Shown here in pieces: positions 10,115-18,929 of a DNA stretch of 39,336 nucleotides. Within the stretch, counting starts at the first letter, position 1; the number at the start of each line of letters is the position of its first letter. A model generated the notes under the pieces. That model was not told where the DNA came from, made no database searches, and worked only from the letters and a program-made list of their open reading frames with translations. A program made the translations under genes and the position numbers. Source of the stretch: Rhodospirillales bacterium (GTDB lineage: Bacteria; Pseudomonadota; Alphaproteobacteria; Acetobacterales; Acetobacteraceae); the NCBI GenBank assembly GCA_947447625.1, contig CANFKS010000030.1, positions 1 to 39,336 on the forward strand, written 5' to 3'.

Positions 10115-10996
10115 TCAGACCCGCTTACGGATGGTTGCGCCGAACAATCCCTGCGGCCGCAGGATCAACACGCCGAGCAGGACGATGTTCGACGTCACGT
10201 CCTGGAAACCGGGCGGCAGGAAATAGCCGCTGAGCTGCTCGACCACACCGACGATCACGCCGCCGATCACAGCACCCGGGATCGAGCCAAAACCGCCCAG
10301 CACGGCGGCGGCAAAGGCCTTGAAGCCAAGCATGCCCATGTTGACATCGATCAGCGACACCGGCGCGAGCAACACCGCCGCAACCGCCGATACCCCGGCC
10401 GAAATCGCCCAGATCAGCGAAAAGATCCGCCGCACCGGGATGCCCATGTAATAAGCCGCGAGTTGGTTCTGCGACGCTGCCTGCATCGCCACGCCCAGCC
10501 GGGTTCGGCTGAAAAACAGATACAGCACCAGGCACAGGATCAGCGTGCCGATGATGATCGAGACATTGTCCTGCCCCAGCACGAGCCCGCCGAGATTGAC
10601 CGTCTTGTTGGTGAAGGGCGTGTTGAAACCGACCGAGTCATAAGTCCAGACGATACCGGCCGCGGCGCGGAAAATGAACGCGAGCCCCAGCGTCAACATC
10701 ACCACCGCGAACTGCGGCTGCCCGATCACCCGGCGCAGGATCACCGCATCGAGCAAAAACCCGAACGCCGCCGTCGCCGCAATGGCCAGCCCGAAGCCGA
10801 CCCAGTAGTTCAGCCCGAATTGATGAATGAAGGTATAGGCCGCAAAGCCACCCAGCATCATGATTTCGCCCTGGGCGAAATTCACCATCTCGGTGGCCTT
10901 GTAGATCAGGACGAAGCCGAACGCGATCAGTCCATAGATGCAGCCCGACGCTGCGCCGTTGACGACGAGCTGCAGCAGACGCGCGACGTCGTCCAT
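10115..10996 (-). CDS. livH: Branched-chain amino acid-type ABC transporter permease LivH
   Basis: A 293-residue permease, first gene of the liv-type operon. Recognisable blocks are LLQLVVNGAASGCIYGLIAFG, YKATEMVNFAQGEIMMLGGF and MGIPVRRIFSLIWAISAGVSA, then AVLGGFGSIPGAVIGGVIVG near the C terminus, all characteristic of LivH. The ATG at 10996 is preceded by GGGGAGG at a 7-base distance; the frame is open further upstream without homology. The 251 bases between this gene and the divergent creatininase gene must contain both promoters. A TATAAC -10-like hexamer occurs on the minus strand about 45 bases before the start, but no convincing -35 partner was found at 17 bases. Confidence 0.93.
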   Translation of the reverse strand: MDDVARLLQLVVNGAASGCIYGLIAFGFVLIYKATEMVNFAQGEIMMLGGFAAYTFIHQFGLNYWVGFGLAIAATAAFGFLLDAVILRRVIGQPQFAVVMLTLGLAFIFRAAAGIVWTYDSVGFNTPFTNKTVNLGGLVLGQDNVSIIIGTLILCLVLYLFFSRTRLGVAMQAASQNQLAAYYMGIPVRRIFSLIWAISAGVSAVAAVLLAPVSLIDVNMGMLGFKAFAAAVLGGFGSIPGAVIGGVIVGVVEQLSGYFLPPGFQDVTSNIVLLGVLILRPQGLFGATIRKRV

Positions 10997-11247
10997 GCAC
11001 AAACCTCCCCTCGCGCGGCCTTTGTTGGCGGCACGTCTATCGTTATAGCCCGAGCCTAAGCTGACGGTTTCGACTGCGTCAATCGCCTTTTGGGCAGCAA
11101 AAGAAATAAGATTCGGCGCAACGACTTCGGCAAGCAAGAAACACTCCCTCCCACGCCCAGGCTCCGCATTGATGTTACGGCGTGGCAGCCGGATTGCCAT
11201 GGCGGTATCCGACGGCAAAGATGCTCGAACACACCAGGAGGACGACG

Positions 11248-12042
11248 ATGGCAACCAAATTTCGGATGGGCGAGATCACCGGCGGCGAGGCGCGGGCACT
11301 CGCCGCACGCGGCCCGGTCATCCTGCTGCCCCTCGGCAGCCATGAGGACCAGGGGCCGCATGCGCCGATGGGCGATTATTTGTCGGCCGAAAAAGTCGCC
11401 GAGAAAATCGCCGAGGCCGCAACGGCCGCCGGCGTCGAGACCGTGGTGGCGCCGGTGCTGCCGTTCGGTGGCGCCGATTATTTCGGCACCATGCCGATGG
11501 GCATTGCGCTCAGCCAGTCCACGCTGCGTGCCGTGCTGACGGACATGCTGTCCTGCCTGCTGCGCCACGGGTTGACCCGCATCATCGTCATCAACGGCCA
11601 CGGCGGCAACGTCCAGGCGGTGCACGAAGTCACCCAGGACATCTACCGCGAAAGCAAAATCCTGATCCCGAGCTTCTATCTCTGGCGCGTCGCCTACTCC
11701 TACCTGCCCGGCATCCTCGGCGCCGATGTCGCCGCCAGATCCGCCGGCCACGGCGCGGACCCGCTGACGTCGGTGATGATGTCGCTCTTCCCCGACTGGA
11801 TCCGCCACGACATGGTTCCCCCCAAGCCCACCGCCCCCACCGTGATGGGCAGCCCGGTGATCAACTTCGGTGCCATCCGCTTCGCCGGCGCGGAAATCGC
11901 AGTCCCGGTCGAACTCGACGAAATTGCCCCCAACGGCGTCTGGTCCGGTGACCCGTCGCTCTGCTCGGCCGAAACCGGCGGCCAACTGATCGCCAAGCTG
12001 GTCGAAGTTGGCGTCAAACTCGCCCAATACGTCGCGAAATAG
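11248..12042 (+). CDS. Creatininase family hydrolase
   Basis: A 264-residue protein of the creatininase/MftE/FAPy-deformylase family, metal-dependent amidohydrolases acting on cyclic or formyl amides. Family blocks present are VILLPLGSHEDQGPHAPMGD and IIVINGHGGNVQAV, followed by the conserved AGHGADPLTS. In many members the first block reads GSxEQHGPHLP, where Glu and the following His are metal ligands; here the segment is EDQGPH, so Gln takes the usual His position. The start at 11248 has AGGAGG 6 bases upstream. It is divergent from livH and convergent with the M20 amidohydrolase, so it may hydrolyse the compound imported by the liv system. Substrate unknown; creatinine itself is not implied. 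Confidence 0.85.
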   Translation: MATKFRMGEITGGEARALAARGPVILLPLGSHEDQGPHAPMGDYLSAEKVAEKIAEAATAAGVETVVAPVLPFGGADYFGTMPMGIALSQSTLRAVLTDMLSCLLRHGLTRIIVINGHGGNVQAVHEVTQDIYRESKILIPSFYLWRVAYSYLPGILGADVAARSAGHGADPLTSVMMSLFPDWIRHDMVPPKPTAPTVMGSPVINFGAIRFAGAEIAVPVELDEIAPNGVWSGDPSLCSAETGGQLIAKLVEVGVKLAQYVAK

Positions 12043-12048
12043 CCCACA

Positions 12049-12146
12049 GCCTGATGACGATTGGCGGAACCGCCAAAACTCTGAACCAGGCAATCAAACA
12101 AAGCATCAGAGCGGGATGCCTTTGCCTGTCAGAAGGCCTCCCGCTC
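12049..12146 (+). repeat. Palindromic intergenic repeat, copy B (long form)
   Basis: This is the second long copy of the family at 4091-4205, in inverse orientation. It has hairpin TTGGCG/CGCCAA (12061-12066 with 12071-12076), the linker CTCTGAACCAGGCAATCAAA, and hairpin AGCGGGA/TCCCGCT (12110-12116 with 12139-12145) with inner arms GCCTT/AAGGC. It begins 6 bases after the creatininase stop and lies between convergent genes. Differences from copy A are scattered substitutions, many of which preserve pairing in the stems. Confidence 0.75.
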
Positions 12147-12152
12147 CGATGC

Positions 12153-12182
12153 GCCTGCCGGACCCGATTGGGTCCGGCAGGC
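12153..12182. terminator. Strong hairpin between convergent genes
   Basis: GCCTGCCGGACCC and GGGTCCGGCAGGC form a perfect 13-bp stem with a GATT loop. It lies 110 bases after the creatininase stop and 9 bases beyond the stop of the convergent M20 gene, immediately next to repeat copy B. No U-tract follows on either strand. It could end transcription from both sides or act as an mRNA-stabilising structure. Confidence 0.6.
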
Positions 12183-12191
12183 TCGCCCGGT

Positions 12192-13610
12192 CTACGCCTT
12201 CTTGCGGATCGGCGGCATCACCGCCTCCGGCAGCGGCGAGATATACGGATTATCCCGCGTCCGCTCCGCATGATCCGCCTTTGCCTGGGCGATCACCTCG
12301 GGGTTCCCAAATGCATCGATCGCAGTCCCCGCCATCACCTTGGCCACATGGATCATCCCCTTCTTCGCCAGCGGGGACTTGCCTTGCGCCGTCAACTGCC
12401 AGGAATGGAACGGCGTGCCGATCGCGATCGTCGCCCCGTCGGCCTGCACCAGCGGCACCTTCCAGGACACATCGCCCACATCGGTCGAGCCCAGCATCGG
12501 CTCCCCGCGCAGATTGAGCGGCACGATGAAATCGGCCAGCGGCTGATCCTGCCGGATCGGCAGCCCGGCGCGGCGATACTGCGCGGCGATATCCTGCGGC
12601 GTCAGCGTCGCGCGGATCTCCTCGGCGAAACGGCGATCCTCCGCATCGAACGGCGGCGGCCCGAGGCGCATCAGGTTGGCATGCATCGCCTTCTCCAGCG
12701 GCGTATTGCCCAGCAGGTTCGAAACCGCCGAAATCACCTCCATCTGAACCGTCGTCTCGGTCATCAGCGCCGCCCCGCGCGCAACATTCTGCACCCGCTC
12801 GACCAGCGCATTCATCTCTGTCAGGTCCCGCGCCCGGATCGCGTAGCGCACCTTGGCGAACCCCTGCACCACATTCGGCGCCACGCCCCCGGTGTCGAGG
12901 ATCGCATAATGGATCCGCGCATCCGACGGCATGTGCTCGCGCATATAGTTCACGCCGACATTCATCAGCTCCACCGCATCGAGCGCCGAGCGCCCCAGAT
13001 GCGGCGACGCCGCCGCATGGCTCGCCCGCCCCGTGAACGAAAAATCCATCCGCGTATTCGCCAGGCTCATCGCGTCATTCACGCCGGCGAACGGCATCGA
13101 ATGCCAGGTCAACGCCATGTCGACATCATCGAAACACCCGGCCCGCACCATGAACGACTTCGCCGCCCCGCCTTCCTCCGCCGGGCAGCCATAGTAGCGC
13201 ACGCGCCCCTTGATGCCGTTCTCCGCCAGCCAATCCTTCACCGCCGCCGCCGCGAGCAGCGCGCCCGAACCAAGCAGATTATGGCCACAGCCATGCCCCA
13301 TCCCATCCCCCGCCAACGGCCGCGGCTCCGCAACGCCCGCCTCCTGCGACAGCCCGGGCAGCGCGTCGTATTCCCCCAGAATGGCGATCACCGGCCCCTC
13401 ATCCCCCGCCTCGCCCATCACCGCGGTCGGAATCCCAGCGAGATTCTCCGTCACCCGGAACCCCTCCGCCTCCAACATCGCCTTGTGCTCGGCCACCGCG
13501 GCATATTCGTTGTAGGCAATCTCCGGCGCATCCCAGATCCGGTCGCTGAGCGCCTCGTACTTGTCCTTGCGGACATCCACGAGTTGCCAGATGCGTTCGC
13601 TGTTTTGCAT
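12192..13610 (-). CDS. M20 family amidohydrolase (AbgB-like)
   Basis: A 472-residue zinc aminoacylase/amidohydrolase of the M20D branch, closest in style to the p-aminobenzoyl-glutamate hydrolase subunit AbgB. It has GEYDALPGLS, the metal site DGMGHGCGHNLLG (Cys and His ligands), PAEEGG with the catalytic/metal Glu pair, the dimerisation-domain segment SFTGRASHAAASPHLGRSALDA, and a late GTPFHSW with the final His ligand. The ATG at 13610 is preceded by AGGAG at 8 bases; the longer open frame upstream lacks homology. It would cleave an amide between an acyl or aryl group and an amino acid. It is divergent from the carboxyltransferase gene and convergent with the creatininase gene, suggesting shared substrates with the liv operon. 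Confidence 0.9.
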   Translation of the reverse strand: MQNSERIWQLVDVRKDKYEALSDRIWDAPEIAYNEYAAVAEHKAMLEAEGFRVTENLAGIPTAVMGEAGDEGPVIAILGEYDALPGLSQEAGVAEPRPLAGDGMGHGCGHNLLGSGALLAAAAVKDWLAENGIKGRVRYYGCPAEEGGAAKSFMVRAGCFDDVDMALTWHSMPFAGVNDAMSLANTRMDFSFTGRASHAAASPHLGRSALDAVELMNVGVNYMREHMPSDARIHYAILDTGGVAPNVVQGFAKVRYAIRARDLTEMNALVERVQNVARGAALMTETTVQMEVISAVSNLLGNTPLEKAMHANLMRLGPPPFDAEDRRFAEEIRATLTPQDIAAQYRRAGLPIRQDQPLADFIVPLNLRGEPMLGSTDVGDVSWKVPLVQADGATIAIGTPFHSWQLTAQGKSPLAKKGMIHVAKVMAGTAIDAFGNPEVIAQAKADHAERTRDNPYISPLPEAVMPPIRKKA

Positions 13611-13761
13611 GGGAAGGGCTCCTGATCGGCCGATTGAAGGGCGCGACGATAGGGGTGGAGCGGATGGGAAGGAAGGCCTCCGGGTCCGAAATTCAGGCAG
13701 CCCTCCTCCGCTCTTGCCCACCCCCGCGCCCGGACCATACGATCCCCCCAAAAGGGAGACG

Positions 13762-15330
13762 ATGTCCGCCATGAACTGGGAACCGGAGCTTGAGGAACTG
13801 CGCAAGCGCCAGGCGCTGACGCGGCAGATGGGCGGCGCCGAACGGGTCGCCCGCCAGCACAAGGGCGGCCGCCTCACAGTGCGCGAGCGCATCGAACGCA
13901 TGCTTGATGCCGGCAGCTTCCACGAACTCGGCGAAATCTCCGGCAAGGCGAAATACGACGAGGATGGCCGCCTGACCGAACTGGTCCCCGCCAATTGCGT
14001 CTTCGGCCGCGGCCGCGTCGATGGCCGCAACGTCGTGATCTGCGGCGATGACTTCACCGTGCGCGGCGCCTCCGCCGACAGCTCGATCCCCCACAAATTC
14101 CGCATGTCCGAAGACATGGCCGCCCAGTTCCGCATGCCCATCATCCGCATCATCGAGGGCTCCGGCGGCGGTGGCTCGGTCAAAACCATCGAAACCACCG
14201 GCCGCGCCAATCTCCCCGGCGGCGTCTATTCCAGCAGCGGGGCAGACCTCACGGTCGAAAACATGAGCCTTGTCCCCGTCGTCGGCCTCGGCCTCGGCTC
14301 CGTCGCCGGCCTCGGCGCCGCCCGCCTGGTCGCCAGCCACTACTCTGTCATGGTCAAAGGCATCTCCGCCGTCTTCGTCGCAGGCCCCCCCGTCGTCGAA
14401 CAACTCGGCGAACCCCGCACCAAGCAGGAACTCGGCGGCTGGGAAATCCAGGTCGGCTGCGGCGCCGTCGATCACGCCGTGGACACCGAGGAGGAAGCCT
14501 TCGCCTGCGCCCGCCGCTTCCTCTCCTACCTTCCCTCCTCGGTTCACGAGCTCCCCCCGCGCGGCCCTGCCCGCCTCGACCGCGACCACCGCGAAGAAAA
14601 ACTCATCTCCGTCATCCCCCGCGACAAGCGCCGCGCCTATCATACGCGCCGGGTCGTCAACATGGTGGTCGACAACGGCTCGTTCTTCGAAATGGGTGAA
14701 GGCTTCGGCAAAGCCATCGTCACCGGCTTCGCCCGCCTCGACGGCTGGCCCGTCGCCCTCATGGCCGGCAACCCGCTCTACGGCGGCGGCGCGTGGGACA
14801 CCGCGGCCTGCCAGAAAATCATCCGCTTCCTCGACCTTGCGCAAACCTTCCACATGCCGGTCGTCCATATGGTCGACTGCCCCGGCTTCGCCGTCGGCCT
14901 CGCCGCCGAACGCACCGCCAACATCCGCTGGGGCATGCGCGCCTTGGCTGCCATCAACCAGACCACGGTGCCCTGGTGCAGCATCATCATGCGCAACGTC
15001 TTCGGCGTCGGCGGCCTCGCTCACCAGCCCGTCAACCGCCTGACCGTCCGCTACGCCTGGCCGTCGGCCGCCTGGGGCTCCCTGCCTCTCGAAGGCGGCA
15101 TCGAAGCCGCCTACAAAGCCGAAATCGAAGCTGCACCGGACCCCGAAGCCCATCTCGCAAAAATCAAGAAGCGCCTGGACGACCTGCGCTCCCCCTTCCG
15201 CACCGCCGAAGCCTTCTGGATCGAGGAAATCATCGACCCCCGCGACACCCGCCGCCTCCTCTGCGACTTCGCCCACCTCGCCGCGCCCCTGCGCACGCCG
15301 GGGGTGACAGGGTTCGCGGTGCGGCCGTAA
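13762..15330 (+). CDS. Acyl-CoA carboxylase beta subunit (carboxyltransferase)
   Basis: A 522-residue biotin-dependent carboxyltransferase of the propionyl-/methylcrotonyl-CoA carboxylase beta type. The N half shows GGAERVARQHKGGRLTVRERI and FTVRGAS, with the oxyanion-type glycine run GSGGGGS. The C half shows GNPLYGGGAWD, the CoA/biotin-site segment VDCPGFAVGLAAE, and FGVGGLAHQP. Family length (about 510-540) fits a complete protein. The ATG at 13762 has GGGAG about 4 bases upstream. The biotin carboxylase/biotin carrier alpha subunit that it needs is not in the window, so it must be encoded elsewhere or the protein has a different role. Its downstream end lies 7 bases from the convergent monooxygenase gene. 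Confidence 0.88.
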   Translation: MSAMNWEPELEELRKRQALTRQMGGAERVARQHKGGRLTVRERIERMLDAGSFHELGEISGKAKYDEDGRLTELVPANCVFGRGRVDGRNVVICGDDFTVRGASADSSIPHKFRMSEDMAAQFRMPIIRIIEGSGGGGSVKTIETTGRANLPGGVYSSSGADLTVENMSLVPVVGLGLGSVAGLGAARLVASHYSVMVKGISAVFVAGPPVVEQLGEPRTKQELGGWEIQVGCGAVDHAVDTEEEAFACARRFLSYLPSSVHELPPRGPARLDRDHREEKLISVIPRDKRRAYHTRRVVNMVVDNGSFFEMGEGFGKAIVTGFARLDGWPVALMAGNPLYGGGAWDTAACQKIIRFLDLAQTFHMPVVHMVDCPGFAVGLAAERTANIRWGMRALAAINQTTVPWCSIIMRNVFGVGGLAHQPVNRLTVRYAWPSAAWGSLPLEGGIEAAYKAEIEAAPDPEAHLAKIKKRLDDLRSPFRTAEAFWIEEIIDPRDTRRLLCDFAHLAAPLRTPGVTGFAVRP

Positions 15331-15337
15331 CCCGGGT

Positions 15338-16582
15338 TCAACCCACCGCGATGGTTGGAGGCTGGCTATTGAGCGCATCCTTGTCGAATCCGGCGATGCG
15401 CTTGTAGCCGGCCGCCGCCTCCTCCAACTCTGCCGCGCTCAGCACATCCTCGATCCGCTCGAACCCCGCCGGCGCCCGTGTCTGCACCATCTGCATCACC
15501 TTCTCCGGCCCGTTCCGCCGATTGGCCAGCACGATCCGCGCCGTGATCGGGTTGCGCTCGGCCTCATAGGATTTCAGCGCCGCCGTCGTCATGCCATGCG
15601 CCCGCAATTCGCGCGCCAGCACCCTGGCATCGATGATCGACTGCGAGGCGCCGTTTGACCCGATCGGATACATCGGATGCGCCGCATCCCCCAGCAGCGT
15701 GGTGCGCCCATGGGTCCAGACCGGGATCGGATCACGGTCGACCATTGGAAATTCGTAGATATGCCGGGCGCCCCGGATCAGCGCGGGCACATCGAGCCAG
15801 TCGAAAATCCAGTCCGCGAAACGTGGCAGAAAATCGGCGGTATCCCCCGCCCGGTTCCAATCCTCGCGCCGCCACGCATGATCGGCCGGAAATTTCAGCT
15901 CGGCGATCCAGTTGGTCATCGACCGTCCCGCGTCATACAGCGGCCGCGAGATCGGATAGGCCACGAATTTCTGAAACTCATGCCCCGCCATGATCATCGA
16001 ACGCCCGGAGAGAAACTGCGGTCCCTCCGTCACGCCCCGCCACAAGATCGCGCCATTCCAGATCGGCGGTCCCTCGCCCGGATAATGCATTGCCCGCAGA
16101 ACCGAGTGGATACCATCCGCCCCGATCAGCACGCTGCCGTCCGCGCTCGCCCCATTCCTGAAGCGCGCGCGAATGCCGCGCGCGGTCTCCTCGTACCCCG
16201 CCAGGTGATGACCGGCGTGGAACTGCCCCGCGCCCAGCCGCGCCCGCAGCGTCTCCAGCAGCAGCATCTGCAATGCGCCGCGATGGATCGAGAATTGCGG
16301 CCACCGATACCCCGCCTCCCGCCCGCGCGGCTCATGCCAGATCGGCTTGCCGTGCCGTGAGTAGTAGGCCAACGCCTGCGTCGGCACCGCCAACGCCGCC
16401 AGCCCCTCCTCCAGCCCGAGTTCGCAGAGCTCCCGCACCGCATGGGGCAGCACATTGATGCCCACCCCAAGCGGACGGATCGTCTCCACGCTCTCGAACA
16501 CCTGCACGGGCAGTCCGACCTGGTGCAGGCTCAGCGCCAACGTCAACCCGGCAATCCCGCCGCCCGCCACCAGCACAGTCAT
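15338..16582 (-). CDS. Flavin-dependent monooxygenase
   Basis: A 414-residue class A FAD monooxygenase of the PhzS/salicylate-hydroxylase type. The Rossmann GGGIAGLTLAL lies at the extreme N terminus, GADGIHSVLR is the DG motif for FAD/NAD(P)H, and TTLLGDAAHPMYPIGSNGAS is the GD motif for FAD ribose binding. These enzymes hydroxylate or oxidatively decarboxylate aromatic rings with NAD(P)H and O2. The start at 16582 is 9 bases after the PLP-enzyme gene stop, so the two are probably co-transcribed. The specific aromatic substrate cannot be inferred, although the neighbouring ring-cleaving dioxygenase family gene is consistent with aromatic metabolism. Confidence 0.9.
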   Translation of the reverse strand: MTVLVAGGGIAGLTLALSLHQVGLPVQVFESVETIRPLGVGINVLPHAVRELCELGLEEGLAALAVPTQALAYYSRHGKPIWHEPRGREAGYRWPQFSIHRGALQMLLLETLRARLGAGQFHAGHHLAGYEETARGIRARFRNGASADGSVLIGADGIHSVLRAMHYPGEGPPIWNGAILWRGVTEGPQFLSGRSMIMAGHEFQKFVAYPISRPLYDAGRSMTNWIAELKFPADHAWRREDWNRAGDTADFLPRFADWIFDWLDVPALIRGARHIYEFPMVDRDPIPVWTHGRTTLLGDAAHPMYPIGSNGASQSIIDARVLARELRAHGMTTAALKSYEAERNPITARIVLANRRNGPEKVMQMVQTRAPAGFERIEDVLSAAELEEAAAGYKRIAGFDKDALNSQPPTIAVG

Positions 16583-16591
16583 CGCCGAAGC

Positions 16592-17716
16592 TCAGTTGAA
16601 CCCACCGCGCGCGGCAATCGGCCATAAACACTCGACCCGGCCATTGCGAATGCCCACATACCAGTCGAACCGATCGACCGTCGGGTCGCAATGCCCCGGC
16701 ACCAGCCGCAGCTTCTCGCCGATCACCGGCGCCGCCGCGTCGCCCTCGATCAGGATGCGCCCATGCTCGTCGCTCGCCCCGGCATAGCTCAACTCCGGCC
16801 GCTGCCACACGCCCGGCATCCCGCTGTCGATTGCCACCGCCTTGTGCCCGGCATCCACCACCGCCACCCCCTTGCGCGGTTGGCTGATGACGGTCGCCAG
16901 CACGAACAACGAATGCCGGAACGTGCTCACCGGCGCGCCCGATGCGTCCAGGTTCTTCGCATAATCCACATCCATGAAGCAGTAGCTGCCCGCCTGGATC
17001 TCGTTGTAGACGCCCGAAGCCGTCTCCATCTCGTAGGTCCCGGTCCCCGCCCCGCCCACGATCGGGCAGGCGATCCCCTGCTGGCGCAGCAGATCCACCG
17101 TCCGCCGCGTCGCCTCGACGGCGCCCTCGATCGCGGTGCGCCGCTCCTCGATGCTGCGCTTGTGCTGCGCGCTGCCGTGATAGGATTGCAGCCCGCCAAA
17201 CGTCAGATGCGGGCTGTCCGCGATCATCCGCCCCAGCGCCGCCGCCTCCGTCCCGGCCGCGATCCCGGCCCGGTTCATGCCCACGTCGATCTCCACCAGC
17301 ACCGTGAGGTTCACCCCATTGTCCCGCGCCGCCACCTCGATCGCCGTCACATGCTCGGCACAATCCGCGCACAGCGCGATCGTCGTGATCCGCGCCAGCG
17401 CCGCCACCCGGTTGAGCTTGTCGGCGCCCACCACCTCGTTGCTGACCAGGATGTTCTTCACCCCGCCCCACGCCAGCGCCTCCGCCTCGGCAACCTTCTG
17501 CACGCATTGCCCCACCGCGCCGCGCGCGATCTGCTGATGCGCCACCACCGCTGATTTATGCGTCTTCGCATGGGCGCGCAGCTTCACCCCGGTGCCTTCC
17601 AGCCGCGCCGCCATGGTGTCGAGATTGAACTCGAACGCGTCGAGATCGATCAGCAGGGCAGGGGTATCGACCTCGTCTTCGCGCATACCGATACGGGCGG
17701 GGGGAATTTGCAGCAT
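16592..17716 (-). CDS. D-threonine aldolase / 3-hydroxy-D-aspartate aldolase-like PLP enzyme
   Basis: A 374-residue fold-type III PLP enzyme of the DSD1/D-threonine aldolase family. The N-terminal alanine-racemase-like barrel carries the PLP lysine in RAHAKTHK (about residue 52). QSYHGSAQH and GGAGTGTY follow as phosphate-binding parts. The C-terminal domain has VPGHCDPT, the His and Asp that bind the divalent metal in D-threonine aldolase and D-serine dehydratase. Relatives include BhcC of the beta-hydroxyaspartate cycle, but the other bhc genes are absent here. ATG codons exist at 17725 and 17716; the second sits at a better distance from AAGG. It is co-directional with the FAD monooxygenase downstream and the small cyclotransferase-like gene just upstream. 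Confidence 0.85.
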   Translation of the reverse strand: MLQIPPARIGMREDEVDTPALLIDLDAFEFNLDTMAARLEGTGVKLRAHAKTHKSAVVAHQQIARGAVGQCVQKVAEAEALAWGGVKNILVSNEVVGADKLNRVAALARITTIALCADCAEHVTAIEVAARDNGVNLTVLVEIDVGMNRAGIAAGTEAAALGRMIADSPHLTFGGLQSYHGSAQHKRSIEERRTAIEGAVEATRRTVDLLRQQGIACPIVGGAGTGTYEMETASGVYNEIQAGSYCFMDVDYAKNLDASGAPVSTFRHSLFVLATVISQPRKGVAVVDAGHKAVAIDSGMPGVWQRPELSYAGASDEHGRILIEGDAAAPVIGEKLRLVPGHCDPTVDRFDWYVGIRNGRVECLWPIAARGGFN

Positions 17717-17728
17717 GACATCCATCCT

Positions 17729-18070
17729 TCAAGGCCAGGGGCGGCCGGTCGCGGCAGCCGCGATCCAGACGAAGGCCCCCGTGTTGGCAATGGCCGCATT
17801 GTTGCCCCGGATGCGCCGCACGGCAACCCGCATCAGCCGGTAGCGCGGCCCCTCATAGGCCATCAGCCGCCGCAGTCCCGCCGCATCGACCTCCACCACC
17901 GCGCCCTCCACCCGTCCCCGCCAGGCCTTCCGCAGCGTCGGATACGGCGTGAAGCGCAACCCCACCCGCCGATATCCTGTCAATACCGCCGCCGCCGGCC
18001 GCAATCCCGGCCCGGCACACGCCGCCAGCCGGGCGGGATCAAGCAAGGTGCCGTACAGAAACAGCCGCAT
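17729..18070 (-). CDS. Gamma-glutamylcyclotransferase family protein (AIG2-like)
   Basis: A 113-residue protein beginning MRLFLYGTLLDP, the YGTL substrate-binding loop of the GGCT/AIG2 fold. It has the family's acidic segment LRRLMAYEGPRYRLMRV, where the Glu of YEG is the expected catalytic base. Family enzymes form 5-oxoproline from gamma-glutamyl peptides or amines. The ATG at 18070 follows a GGGGGGG run close to a ribosome site; the much longer frame upstream overlaps the dioxygenase gene antisense-free but without homology. It lies 3 to 12 bases before the PLP enzyme gene, depending on the latter's start, so the two are coupled. Substrate in this context is unknown. Confidence 0.8.
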   Translation of the reverse strand: MRLFLYGTLLDPARLAACAGPGLRPAAAVLTGYRRVGLRFTPYPTLRKAWRGRVEGAVVEVDAAGLRRLMAYEGPRYRLMRVAVRRIRGNNAAIANTGAFVWIAAAATGRPWP

Positions 18071-18140
18071 GGCCCCCCCTTTCAACGCGGTGGCAGGCGA
18101 CACCACGGGCATCGCCTGCCCCATGCCGCCGCCCGGCCGA

Positions 18141-18917
18141 TCAAGCGAACGCGTAGGCATCCATCCGCAGCATTCCGTAGGTGCAGCTTTGATGGATACG
18201 CTCGGCCTTTGCCGCCGCGCCGGCCGCGCCCATGGCGACGAACAGCGGCAGCAGATGCTCCTCCGTCGGATGCTCATCGGCCGCAAACGGCGCCTTGGTG
18301 CGATAGGTCAGCAGATCGCAACGCCGGCCCTCGGCCATCGCGGCCTCCATCCACGCCGAGAACGCCGCGGTCCGCGGGTCCTGCGCCGCGTCGATCGCCT
18401 GGCCGCGAAACCGCCGCAGATCATGCGTCCAACTGCCGGAGCCGATGATCAGCACGCCCTCGTCGCGCAACGGGGCCAGCGCCTCGCCGAGCTGGTAGTG
18501 ATGCGCCGGCCCGAGATGGCTCTGGATCGACACCTGCAACACCGGGATATCCGCGTCGGGATACGCCAGATAGAGCGGCACCCAGGCCCCATGATCCAAA
18601 CCGCGCCGATGATCGATCGCACTCGGCAACCCGACCCCCGCCAGCAGATCGCTGACATGCTCCGCCAATGCCGGATCGCCCGGCGGGTTGTATTTCAGGT
18701 CGTACAACGCCCGGGGAAACCCCCCGAAATCATAGATCGTCTCGTTGCGCACGACCGCATTGACCAGCGGCGCCGCCGTCTCCCAATGCGCGGAGGCCAC
18801 GAGGATAGCTTTCGGCCGCGCCAACCCCCGTCCGAACCCGCGCAGGAAATCCTGCGCAGGCGCCGGCGTGAGGGCAAGCATCGGCGAGCCATGGCTGATA
18901 AAGAGGCTCGGAAGCAT
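18141..18917 (-). CDS. LigB/DODA-type extradiol dioxygenase family protein
   Basis: A 258-residue class III extradiol dioxygenase-like protein, similar in length and layout to YgiD (4,5-DOPA dioxygenase). Probable metal ligands are the His of FISHGSPMLAL near residue 9, the His in LDHGAWVPL, and the later GSGSWTHDL; SAHWE is another family block. Such enzymes open catechol rings, but many bacterial members have unknown substrates. The start at 18917 has AAGGA about 8 bases upstream and follows the doxX stop by 12 bases. Pairing with doxX and a divergent LysR gene is common for this group and suggests induction by an aromatic or quinone compound. Confidence 0.9.
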   Translation of the reverse strand: MLPSLFISHGSPMLALTPAPAQDFLRGFGRGLARPKAILVASAHWETAAPLVNAVVRNETIYDFGGFPRALYDLKYNPPGDPALAEHVSDLLAGVGLPSAIDHRRGLDHGAWVPLYLAYPDADIPVLQVSIQSHLGPAHHYQLGEALAPLRDEGVLIIGSGSWTHDLRRFRGQAIDAAQDPRTAAFSAWMEAAMAEGRRCDLLTYRTKAPFAADEHPTEEHLLPLFVAMGAAGAAAKAERIHQSCTYGMLRMDAYAFA

Positions 18918-18929
18918 GACCTGGTTCCT

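Noticed and set aside
9092-11059. A 655-codon plus-strand open frame opposite livM/livH
   Set aside because: It is antisense to two well-supported permease genes; its Arg/His/Gln/Pro-rich translation is the usual shadow of high-GC coding sequence.
12054-13625. Plus-strand open frame starting in repeat copy B
   Set aside because: It starts inside the repeat and continues antisense to the M20 gene.
13693-15378. A 561-codon minus-strand open frame opposite the carboxyltransferase
   Set aside because: Shadow of a clear carboxyltransferase; no motif in the translation.
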